From Roseicyclus mahoneyensis (lineage in GTDB: Bacteria > Pseudomonadota > Alphaproteobacteria > Rhodobacterales > Rhodobacteraceae), in assembly GCF_003148775.1 (NCBI RefSeq), contig NZ_QGGW01000001.1:953228-1017227 (forward strand): a stretch of DNA of 64,000 bases. Direction: 5' to 3'. A program made the translations under genes and the position numbers. This document shows positions 54,808-61,571 of the stretch, one piece after another (position 1 is the first letter of the stretch; every line of letters starts with the position of its first letter). Under the pieces are notes generated by a model that was not told the DNA's origin, did not search any database, and saw only the letters and a program-made list of their open reading frames with translations.

Positions 54808-56390
54808 GCGCGGTCGCTGGCTACGCCGCCCCGGCGACAGGTGGGTCGGGACGGGGAACGGCCATCGGGCTGTTGCTGGTCGTGCTCGGCTGGGAACTGG
54901 CGGCGCGCGCGCTGGTGGGCGCCTTCGTGCTCGCCGCACCCTCGCAGGTTCTGGCCTGGCTGATCGAGAACCGCGGCCTGATGGGTCGCGCATTGGCCGA
55001 GACACTGGGCAATGCGGCGGCGGGTTTCGTGCTGGGCAACTTGGCTGCGCTGGCGCTGGCAGGGATCGCGCTGGCCTTTCCGGCGAGCCAGCGCATCGTG
55101 ACAGGTGTGGCGCTGGTCGTGTTTTGCCTGCCGCTGGTGGCGACCGGGCCGATCTTGCGCGTGATCTTTGGCCCCGGCGACGGGCCGCAGATCGTGCTGG
55201 CGGCCCTCGCCGTCTATTACACCACGCTGATCCCTCTGCTGGTCGGCATGCGTGCGGCACCCGCGACATGGTTCGACCTGATCGCCAGCTACGGGCGCGG
55301 CCGGGTGTCCGCGCTCATCCATGTGCGGCTGATGGCGTCACTGCCCTATCTGTTCGCGGGCCTGCAGATCGCGGCCCCGGCCGCCTTTCTGGGGGCCATG
55401 GTGGGCGAGTTCACCGGCGCCGAGCGCGGCATGGGCGTGCTGACCATCCGCGCCATGCGCGCGCTGGATGTAGAGATGACATGGGCGCTGGCGACAGTGG
55501 CCACGGCGGTGGCGGTTGCGGCCTATCTGGCCGTTGGGGCCATCGCGCGCCGGGTGCTGCAAGATGCGCCGCCGATCATCCTTGCGCCACCCCGCGCGGA
55601 AGGGGCCGAGGCGGGGATCGGCCGATTGCTCCTGTCGCTGGCGGGCGTGGCTGTGGCCATTCTTGTGCTGTGGTGGGGGGCCATCGCGGTCTTTGACCTC
55701 AACCCTTTCTTTGCTAAGGGGCCGCAGGATGTGGCACGCGCGCTGATCTGGGCCCCCAACGCCGCCATGGCCCGCGCCAGCCTTGGCGCGGCACTGGGGG
55801 AGACGGCGGTGTTCCTCTTGCCCGGATATCTTGCGGGGCTGGCGGCGGGGGCGGGTCTGGCGATCCTGTTCGTGCTGGCGCCCGCCGTCGCGGGCACGGC
55901 CATGCCGCTGGCCATCGCGCTGCGGTCCGTGCCGATCGTGACCACTGCGCCGCTGATCGTGCTGCTGCTGGGGCGGGGCGCGCTTGGCACCATCGTGCTG
56001 GTCGCGGTCATGGTGTTCTTTCCCACGCTGGTGGCCTGCATCCACGGGCTGAAACAGGCGCCGGGACAGGTCATCGACGTCTTCGACAGCTATGCCGCGG
56101 GCCGGTTGCAGCGCCTGATCCGGGTGCGCATCCCCGCGATGCTGCCCGCCTTCTTCGCCGCCGCCCGCATGGGGGTGCCGGCCTCGGTGCTGGCTGTCAC
56201 CGTGGTGGAATGGCTGGCGACCGGCGCGGGACTGGGCAGCATGATGGCGATTTCAGCCTCGGTGTCGGACTACAATCTGCTCTGGAGCGCCGTTGCCCTG
56301 ACCGCCGCCCTTTCGGCACTGGGCTATGCCGGCGTCGGCCTGATCGAGGTGCGCATCTTGCGCATCTATGCTCCGGAGCAACTGACATGA
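54804..56390 (+). CDS. ABC permease with two fused permease domains
   Basis: This 528-residue protein contains two complete permease domains in one chain instead of the usual single-domain homodimer. The first (residues about 15-255) has NAAAGFVLGNLAALAL and the ATPase-docking stretch near FDLIASYGRGRVSAL. The second (about 265-528) has LGETAVFLLPGYLAGLAAG, and FDSYAAGRLQRLIRVRIPAM as its docking stretch. About twelve helices are visible. The start is GTG 54804, which overlaps the ATPase stop. It is likely to form an asymmetric channel with two copies of the ATPase. It overlaps the glycosyltransferase gene by four bases. Confidence 0.9.
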   Translation: MSAVAGYAAPATGGSGRGTAIGLLLVVLGWELAARALVGAFVLAAPSQVLAWLIENRGLMGRALAETLGNAAAGFVLGNLAALALAGIALAFPASQRIVTGVALVVFCLPLVATGPILRVIFGPGDGPQIVLAALAVYYTTLIPLLVGMRAAPATWFDLIASYGRGRVSALIHVRLMASLPYLFAGLQIAAPAAFLGAMVGEFTGAERGMGVLTIRAMRALDVEMTWALATVATAVAVAAYLAVGAIARRVLQDAPPIILAPPRAEGAEAGIGRLLLSLAGVAVAILVLWWGAIAVFDLNPFFAKGPQDVARALIWAPNAAMARASLGAALGETAVFLLPGYLAGLAAGAGLAILFVLAPAVAGTAMPLAIALRSVPIVTTAPLIVLLLGRGALGTIVLVAVMVFFPTLVACIHGLKQAPGQVIDVFDSYAAGRLQRLIRVRIPAMLPAFFAAARMGVPASVLAVTVVEWLATGAGLGSMMAISASVSDYNLLWSAVALTAALSALGYAGVGLIEVRILRIYAPEQLT

Positions 56391-57436
56391 CCTTGCGCCC
56401 CACAGCCTTCGCCATTCCCGGCGATATCGAGACGCTGACCGGCGGCTACATCTACGAACGCCGCCTGCTGGAGGGGTTGCGCGCGCAAAGACGCGACGTG
56501 GATCACATCCCGCTCGGGTCTTCCTTTCCGGGTCCGACGGCGGGCGACATGGCCGATGCGAGCGCCCGCCTGCGCGCCATCGACCCCTCGCGCGCGCTGA
56601 TCCTCGACGGGCTGGTCTTCGGCTCCCTCGACACTGCGGTGCTGGCCACCCTGCCGATGCCTGTCGTGGCAATGCTGCATCATCCGCTGGCGCATGAAAG
56701 CGGGCTGGAGCCTGCCTTGCGCGACCACCTTTACCGGACCGAGCGTGACAACCTGCGCCACGCCGCCCATGTGCTGGTGCCAAGCCCGCACACCAAGGCG
56801 CTGCTGGTGTCGGATTATGGCGTGGCGTCGTCGCGCATCACCATCGCACGCCCCGGCACCGACAAGCCGCTTGGCAAGATGCCCGCCGCCGATCCGCCGA
56901 TGATCTTGTCGGTCGGCATCCAGCACCCGCGCAAGGGGCATGACATCTTGCTGCGCGCGCTGGCGCTTTTGCCGCCCGAGGGCTGGCAGGCGATGATCGT
57001 GGGCACGCGCTATGACGCAGACCATGCCGCCATGCTCGACCGGTTGCATGCCGATCTTCGTCTGGGCGACAGGGTGCGTCTGGCGGGCCGCCTGCCCGGC
57101 GAGGATCTTGGACGCGCCTATGCGCAGGCCAGCATCTTTGCGCTCGCCACCCGCTACGAGGGCTACGGCATCGTCTTTGACGAGGCGATGGCCCATGGCC
57201 TGCCGATCGTGACCTGCGCCACCGGCGCCGTGCCCGACACCGTGGCCGAAGGCGCAGGACTGCTGGTGCCCATCGACGACCCCGAGGCCTTTGCCGAGGC
57301 GCTGCTTCGCGTGCTGTCGGACGCAGCGCTGCGCGGTGCCATGGCCACGTCCTCGGCCCGGGCGGGCGCGGCGCTACCCGGATGGGCGGATACCGCCCGG
57401 ATCGCGGGCGCGGTGCTGGACAGCCTGCCCGCCTGA
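56387..57436 (+). CDS. GT4-like glycosyltransferase
   Basis: This 349-residue cytoplasmic enzyme has a GT-B fold. Visible elements are TGGYIYERRLLEGLR at the N-terminus, LHHPLAHESG, VLVPSPHTKALLVSDYG, and ILSVGIQHPRKGHDILLRAL as the start of the nucleotide-sugar domain. The donor motif is in ATRYEGYGIVFDEAMAHGLP, with Glu-x7-Glu. The sugar and acceptor are not known. It is translationally coupled to the fused permease (ATGA), an odd partner for an ABC importer. It may belong functionally with the lipid and glucan genes upstream. Confidence 0.87.
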   Translation: MTLRPTAFAIPGDIETLTGGYIYERRLLEGLRAQRRDVDHIPLGSSFPGPTAGDMADASARLRAIDPSRALILDGLVFGSLDTAVLATLPMPVVAMLHHPLAHESGLEPALRDHLYRTERDNLRHAAHVLVPSPHTKALLVSDYGVASSRITIARPGTDKPLGKMPAADPPMILSVGIQHPRKGHDILLRALALLPPEGWQAMIVGTRYDADHAAMLDRLHADLRLGDRVRLAGRLPGEDLGRAYAQASIFALATRYEGYGIVFDEAMAHGLPIVTCATGAVPDTVAEGAGLLVPIDDPEAFAEALLRVLSDAALRGAMATSSARAGAALPGWADTARIAGAVLDSLPA

Positions 57437-57931
57437 CAGAATCGCGGGGCGGACCTGCGCCTGTCCCGAAACCGCCTGCGTCCTGCCCCATGCTGCGGTG
57501 CAGAGCGCCCGAAAATCAGGCATCGGCGAAATCTCGAGGCATGACAGGCGGTTGCCACTTCCCCCGTGCTGCACTGCCGCACAGACTGAACCCAGTCAGA
57601 CGGTAATCGCGTTTCTCCTCCCTTCCTTCCCGCGCTGTCCGAATGATGAGAAAACCCTGCTGGCGGCCCGCCTCCTCGTCTCTCTTCCACATGGTCGGGT
57701 CGCCAGCTTTTTTCACCGTAGCGGTAGCGTGCAGCGGCACATCGAGCGGGTGATCGGACCTAACCCGGTTGCTTGCGTATCTTGCGTTCGGTCCATGCTG
57801 GTCCGATGGCCATCCCCAAGCCCGGACAAAGCCGACGGTCTGCCACAGTCCCGCCACATTTCCGGTCCGTATCGGCCACATTTCCCCGGCAGGCTTGTGC
57901 AACCACAGGCAAAAGACAGGGGAACCCCGCC
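57437..57931. other. Gap without recognisable gene
   Basis: This 495-base stretch lies between the glycosyltransferase and the first RFxDWASI protein. Several overlapping frames are open, but no family motif or good ribosome site is visible, apart from caggggaa, which serves the gene at 57932. It probably holds that gene's promoter. Confidence 0.5.
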
Positions 57932-58039
57932 ATGCCGAGCAGCCCGCAGGCCACACCCGCCCCCGCCCCCGCCAAGGGCGCGAAACCCGAACAGGTGCCG
58001 CCAGCACCGATCCGCTTCAAGGATTGGGCCAGCATCTGA
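57932..58039 (+). CDS. Short protein with C-terminal RFxDWASI motif
   Basis: This 35-residue protein is low-complexity and rich in Pro and Ala, followed by a short ordered end, RFKDWASI, exactly at the stop codon. The same end, RFTDWASI, closes the unrelated-looking 62-residue protein at 59932. The ribosome site caggggaa lies about nine bases before ATG 57932. It has no signal peptide or membrane helix. It lies 12 bases upstream of the TfoX-C gene and probably shares its transcript. The motif may be a docking tail or a degradation tag, but no function is known. Confidence 0.6.
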   Translation: MPSSPQATPAPAPAKGAKPEQVPPAPIRFKDWASI

Positions 58040-58051
58040 TATTCTGCGGTC

Positions 58052-58411
58052 ATGACCGACCCGCAGACACCACGCGACGACACCGACCCCGTCACCGCGA
58101 TCCGCCACATCGGCCCGGCGCAGGCCGAAGCCATGGCACGCGCGGGCATCCTCACCGCGACCGCCCTGCGCCAGATGGGTGCGGATGCCGCCTATCGCGC
58201 CATGGTTTCAGCCGGCACCCAGCCCCATTTCATCGGCTATTACGCGCTGCACATGGCCTTGCAGGGCCGCCCGTGGAACGACTGCAAGGGCGATGAGAAG
58301 ACCGCGCTTCGGGCCCGGTTCGACGCCCTGAAGGCCGACCTTGCGGACCTCGGCGACGATGGCGCGCTGGAACGGTTTCTGGACCAGATCGGCACCGGAA
58401 ACCGGCGTTGA
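58052..58411 (+). CDS. Stand-alone TfoX C-terminal domain protein
   Basis: This 119-residue protein matches the C-terminal half of TfoX/Sxy: TAIRHIGPAQAEAMARAGI, TALRQMGADAAYRAMVSAG and YALHMALQGRPWNDCKGDEK form the small helical domain. The N-terminal TfoX domain is missing, as is common for single-domain members. TfoX controls competence in gammaproteobacteria, but alphaproteobacterial single-domain forms are mostly unstudied, so I infer no role in DNA uptake. ATG 58052 follows the RFKDWASI gene, and a strong hairpin follows its stop. Confidence 0.85.
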   Translation: MTDPQTPRDDTDPVTAIRHIGPAQAEAMARAGILTATALRQMGADAAYRAMVSAGTQPHFIGYYALHMALQGRPWNDCKGDEKTALRARFDALKADLADLGDDGALERFLDQIGTGNRR

Positions 58412-58421
58412 AAGGACTTGG

Positions 58422-58453
58422 AGCCTGTCGCCCCCCACGTGGGGCGACAGGCT
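58422..58453 (+). terminator. Hairpin after the TfoX-C gene
   Basis: A perfect 13-bp stem (58422-58434 with 58441-58453) and a six-base loop lie 11 bases after the TfoX-C stop. There is no T tract, so it may be a weak or Rho-assisted terminator, or protect the 3' end. Confidence 0.5.
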
Positions 58454-58487
58454 GCCGCAGCCTGCCGGATCGAAACAGAACGCAATG

Positions 58488-58501
58488 TTGATCCATGTCA
58501 A
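58488..58501. promoter_or_regulatory. FNR/FnrL-type anaerobox upstream of the peroxidase
   Basis: TTGATCCATGTCAA matches the FNR consensus TTGAT-N4-ATCAA at nine of ten positions. It lies 84 bases upstream of the CcpA start. CcpA-type peroxidases are often activated by FNR under low oxygen. An 11-base direct repeat of TGATCCATGTC lies 30 bases further on (58519-58529). Confidence 0.6.
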
Positions 58502-58584
58502 ATATTCGGCCCTCGAAATGATCCATGTCTGGAGTCGTTCCAATTCCGGACGAAAGACGACGCGAGAGTATCGGAGACACGATC

Positions 58585-59637
58585 ATGAGACATGTGACCC
58601 TGACAGCCACACTGGCCTTGGCGACCGCGATCGCGGGACCGGTGCTGGCAAATGATGAACTCCGGTCCTATGCCAACGAGTTGTTCGACCCGATCCCGCT
58701 GACCACGCCCGATCTGCCCAACAACATCATCACCCGCCCGCGCGTAGATCTGGGCGCGATGCTGTTCTTCGACCCGCGCATGTCGCGCTCGGGCCTGTTC
58801 TCGTGCCAGTCGTGCCACAACGTGGGCCTTGGCGGTGTCGACGGCCTCGAGACCTCGATCGGCCATGGCTGGCAACAGGGTCCGCGCAACTCGCCCACGA
58901 TGTACAACGCCGTCTTCAACATCGCGCAATTCTGGGATGGTCGCGCGGCAAACCTCGCCGAACAGGCGATGGGCCCCGTCCAAGCAGGTGTCGAGATGAA
59001 CAACACGCCCGAGCGGCTGATCGAGACGCTGAATTCGATGCAGGGCTATGTCGACGCCTTCGCCGAAGCCTTCCCCGGTGAGGCGGACCCGATCACCTTC
59101 GAGAATTTCGCCCTCGCCGTCGAAGCCTTCCAGGCCACGCTGACCACGCCCAACTCGCGCTTCGACCAGTTCCTGAACGGTGCCGAAACGCTGACCGAAC
59201 AGGAAATCCGCGGTCTGAACGCCTTCATCGACCAGGGCTGTGCCGCATGCCATGCCGGCGTCAACATGGGCGGGCAGGATTACTATCCCTTCGGTCTGGT
59301 GGAACGCCCCGGTGGCGCCGTGCTGCCCGAAGGCGACCGCGGGCGCTTTACCGTCACGGAAACGGCTGCGGATGATTACGTCTTCCGTGCCGCACCGCTG
59401 CGCAACATCGAACTGACCGCCCCCTATTTCCACTCGGGCGTGGTCTGGTCGCTGGAAGAAGCGGTCGCCGTGATGGGCGTGTCGCAGCTGGGGGCCGATC
59501 TGACGGATGATGAGGTCGAAGATATCGCGGCCTTCTTGCGGACGCTGACCGGCGAAATCCCGCAGGTGGTGCACCCGACGCTGCCGCCCAGCACCAACAC
59601 GACGCCGCGCCCCGAACCGATGCAAGGCCGGCCATAG
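58585..59637 (+). CDS. ccpA: Di-haem cytochrome c peroxidase
   Basis: This 350-residue periplasmic enzyme reduces hydrogen peroxide with electrons from cytochrome c or a copper protein. A signal peptide covers residues 1-22 (MRHVTLTATLALATAIAGPV, then LA). Haem motifs are Cys74-x2-Cys77-His78 and Cys219-x2-Cys222-His223. GHGWQQGPRNSPTMYNAVFN, QFWDGRAANL and APYFHSGVVWSLEEAVAVMG are typical CcpA stretches; the MG includes a likely Met ligand, which argues against the MauG group. I chose ATG 58585 after ggaga. An FNR-like box lies upstream. Confidence 0.93.
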   Translation: MRHVTLTATLALATAIAGPVLANDELRSYANELFDPIPLTTPDLPNNIITRPRVDLGAMLFFDPRMSRSGLFSCQSCHNVGLGGVDGLETSIGHGWQQGPRNSPTMYNAVFNIAQFWDGRAANLAEQAMGPVQAGVEMNNTPERLIETLNSMQGYVDAFAEAFPGEADPITFENFALAVEAFQATLTTPNSRFDQFLNGAETLTEQEIRGLNAFIDQGCAACHAGVNMGGQDYYPFGLVERPGGAVLPEGDRGRFTVTETAADDYVFRAAPLRNIELTAPYFHSGVVWSLEEAVAVMGVSQLGADLTDDEVEDIAAFLRTLTGEIPQVVHPTLPPSTNTTPRPEPMQGRP

Positions 59638-59742
59638 GGTTTCGGCGTCGGCCTCTCTACACCCTCCTCCCGGTGGGTCATGGCAGGCGCCGGACAGGGG
59701 GCGCGGGCTTACCTCCCTTCGACCGCGACCCCGACACATCCG

Positions 59743-59771
59743 AAGGGCCGCCCCCCTGGGGCGGCCCTTTT
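59743..59771 (+). terminator. Intrinsic terminator after ccpA
   Basis: A 12-bp perfect stem (59743-59754 with 59758-59769) and a three-base loop end in TTTT. It is the clearest intrinsic terminator in the window and sits about 105 bases after ccpA. Confidence 0.8.
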
Positions 59772-59931
59772 CCGCGTCTTGCAGGCGACAGTTTGCCGAT
59801 GCCGCTCCAGCCTCGGGCAAGAGCCGCAGTTTGATGCTTGACGGATACGGCGGCTTGGCGCACTGCCCCATCTGCCCGCGCAACGTCGCAGGGCTTGAGC
59901 AGACCCGCACCACACCAGACCAGGCACAGAC

Positions 59932-60120
59932 ATGAACACCCCACGACCCGGCGCGCAGATCGGCGCGACCCAATCCTCTCAGACGCAGGTTCAGGCCGGC
60001 ACCGGTACCACCCCGACCCAGCAGGGCAGCCAGCAGTCCGGTTCAGGCCAGATCCAGCAGACGGGCGCGAACGGCGCCCAGTCGCCCAAGACGCGCTTCA
60101 CCGACTGGGCCAGCATCTGA
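59932..60120 (+). CDS. Short protein with C-terminal RFxDWASI motif (second copy)
   Basis: This 62-residue protein is low-complexity, rich in Gln, Ser, Thr and Gly, and ends in RFTDWASI at the stop codon. The last eight residues match the 57932 protein at seven positions, although the rest of the sequence is quite different. There is no signal peptide or membrane helix, and the ribosome site is weak (ccaggcac). It lies after the ccpA terminator and converges on the response regulator gene. The likely design is a disordered spacer plus a conserved C-terminal tail. The function is unknown. Confidence 0.6.
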   Translation: MNTPRPGAQIGATQSSQTQVQAGTGTTPTQQGSQQSGSGQIQQTGANGAQSPKTRFTDWASI

Positions 60121-60128
60121 CACTGGCG

Positions 60129-60149
60129 GGCGCCGCCTCTGGCGGTGCC
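60129..60149. terminator. Possible terminator between convergent genes
   Basis: A 9-bp stem with one G-T pair (60129-60137 with 60141-60149) and a three-base loop lies between the RFTDWASI gene and the convergent response regulator gene. There is no T tract, so confidence is low. Confidence 0.35.
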
Positions 60150-60163
60150 ATACCGCGCGCGCG

Positions 60164-60802
60164 TCAGATCAGGGCGCGCTCGCGGCTGATCATCACCGCA
60201 TGGGCGCGGTTGCGCGCCTCGAGTTTGCGGCAGATGGCGCGCATGTGCATCTTGACCGAAACCTCGCTGATCGCCATGTCGCGGGCGATTTCCTTGTTCG
60301 TCAGCCCCTCGGCGGCGCGGCTCAGGACGAAATGTTCCTTTTCCGACAAGGGTGTGTCGCCGCCGCCCGGTCCCGCCTTGCTGTCGACACCCTGCATCGG
60401 CACAAAGATCTGACCCGAAGCGATCAACTGGATCACGCTCAGCAACGATTGCAACGGCATGGTCTTGGGGATGAGGCCGCGCACCCCGAATTCCAGCGCG
60501 CTGTTAAGGAAATGGCGGTCGACCTGCCCGGTGAAAAGCACGACCCGAGCGGACCCCGCCTTGTCGACCACGTTCTTCACGCTCGACAGCCCGTTCATCC
60601 CCGGCATCTTCAGATCGAGCAGGACCACGTCATGCCCGCCCGCCTGCAGCGCGGACATGGTGGTCTCATAGGTCTCCGCGATGGTGACCGAGTATCCCGC
60701 CGACGTACGCAGAAGGTTTCCGACCGCCTCGCCGAGCAGGCGATGGTCATCGCCGATCAAGACATTCAGACTGCTTGCGGTATCGGATGACTGTGTCAAC
60801 AT
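60164..60802 (-). CDS. LuxR/NarL-family response regulator
   Basis: This 212-residue regulator has a receiver domain with the acidic pair Asp18-Asp19 and the phosphorylated Asp63 in VVLLDLKMPGMNG. It ends in a LuxR helix-turn-helix (LSEKEHFVLSRAAEGLTNKE, then SEVSVKMHMRAICRKLEARN). It probably receives phosphate from the hybrid kinase at 61572, the nearest kinase. Its N-terminus faces away from the COG3915-like gene, with about 280 bases between them, long enough to hold shared control sites. Start ATG 60802 is the only one before the receiver domain. Confidence 0.92.
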   Translation of the reverse strand: MLTQSSDTASSLNVLIGDDHRLLGEAVGNLLRTSAGYSVTIAETYETTMSALQAGGHDVVLLDLKMPGMNGLSSVKNVVDKAGSARVVLFTGQVDRHFLNSALEFGVRGLIPKTMPLQSLLSVIQLIASGQIFVPMQGVDSKAGPGGGDTPLSEKEHFVLSRAAEGLTNKEIARDMAISEVSVKMHMRAICRKLEARNRAHAVMISRERALI

Positions 60803-61085
60803 GGCTCTCGTTCACTCCAAAGGTCCTGCGCAGACGTCCAAACGATTCTTCCGGAATGCTGAACGACTATTCGGCATACGGGAGATCGCTTGATCGCACC
60901 AAAGGCATCTTGACGATAGTTGCAGCAAAACACTTTAATCTGACAAGTAATCCTTTGCTGCTCTGCATGCGCATGCGGCAAACACCTGTATCCAAATATA
61001 CACCTCTCTATCTTTCGATAGCAGAAAAAAAACCGTCGGGATGTTTAGGTAGCGGGCGCAGTTCCGCAACCAGCCGAGGTTTTTC

Positions 61086-61568
61086 ATGATTCGACGGAAT
61101 TTCATCAAGATCGCAGGCGCGGCCAGCGCCGCCGCGCTGCTGGGCGTGCCCGCGCGCGCGGATGAAGTATTGCTTACCATCACAGGCAACGTGACCGATG
61201 GGGCGCGCGCCTTCACCGACGCCGACTTGCTGGCGCTGCCGCAGATCAGCTTCGAGACATCGACGATCTGGACCGATGGCGTGCTGCGCTTTTCCGGTCC
61301 TTCGGTCGCCTCGGTGCTGGAAGCTGCCGGCGCGGGCCCGGGCGACATCACCTTCGCGGCGGTCAACGACTATGTCGTGTCCATGCCGCGCAACGTGGTC
61401 GAGGCCGGGGCGCCGATCATCGCAAACCGCATCGGCGGCGAGCCCTTCAGCCGCCGCGACAAGGGTCCGCTTTGGATCGTGTTCCCCTATGACAGTGACG
61501 CGCGGTTCCGGGCCGAAAGCCTCTATGCATATAGCGTGTGGCAACTGGTCGGCCTGACTGTCGGCTGA
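61086..61568 (+). CDS. COG3915-like molybdopterin-binding-fold exported protein
   Basis: This 160-residue protein has an N-terminal signal (RRNFIKIAGAASAAALLG, with a twin Arg), so it is probably exported, possibly through Tat. The mature part resembles a short oxidoreductase molybdopterin-binding domain: LTITGNV, FSGPSVASVLEAAGA, VVEAGAPIIANRIGG, KGPLWIVFPYDSD. It lacks most of a full sulfite-oxidase-type core, so catalysis is doubtful; a sensing or accessory role is more likely. It lies three bases upstream of the hybrid kinase gene, which makes a role as the kinase's periplasmic partner attractive. Confidence 0.75.
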   Translation: MIRRNFIKIAGAASAAALLGVPARADEVLLTITGNVTDGARAFTDADLLALPQISFETSTIWTDGVLRFSGPSVASVLEAAGAGPGDITFAAVNDYVVSMPRNVVEAGAPIIANRIGGEPFSRRDKGPLWIVFPYDSDARFRAESLYAYSVWQLVGLTVG

Positions 61569-61571
61569 GGC

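Noticed and set aside
58585..59637. The di-haem protein as a MauG/MbnH-like enzyme that modifies the single Trp in the RFxDWASI tails.
   Set aside because: The sequence has CcpA-typical blocks and a likely Met ligand, and it carries a signal peptide while the short proteins do not, so they would be in different compartments.
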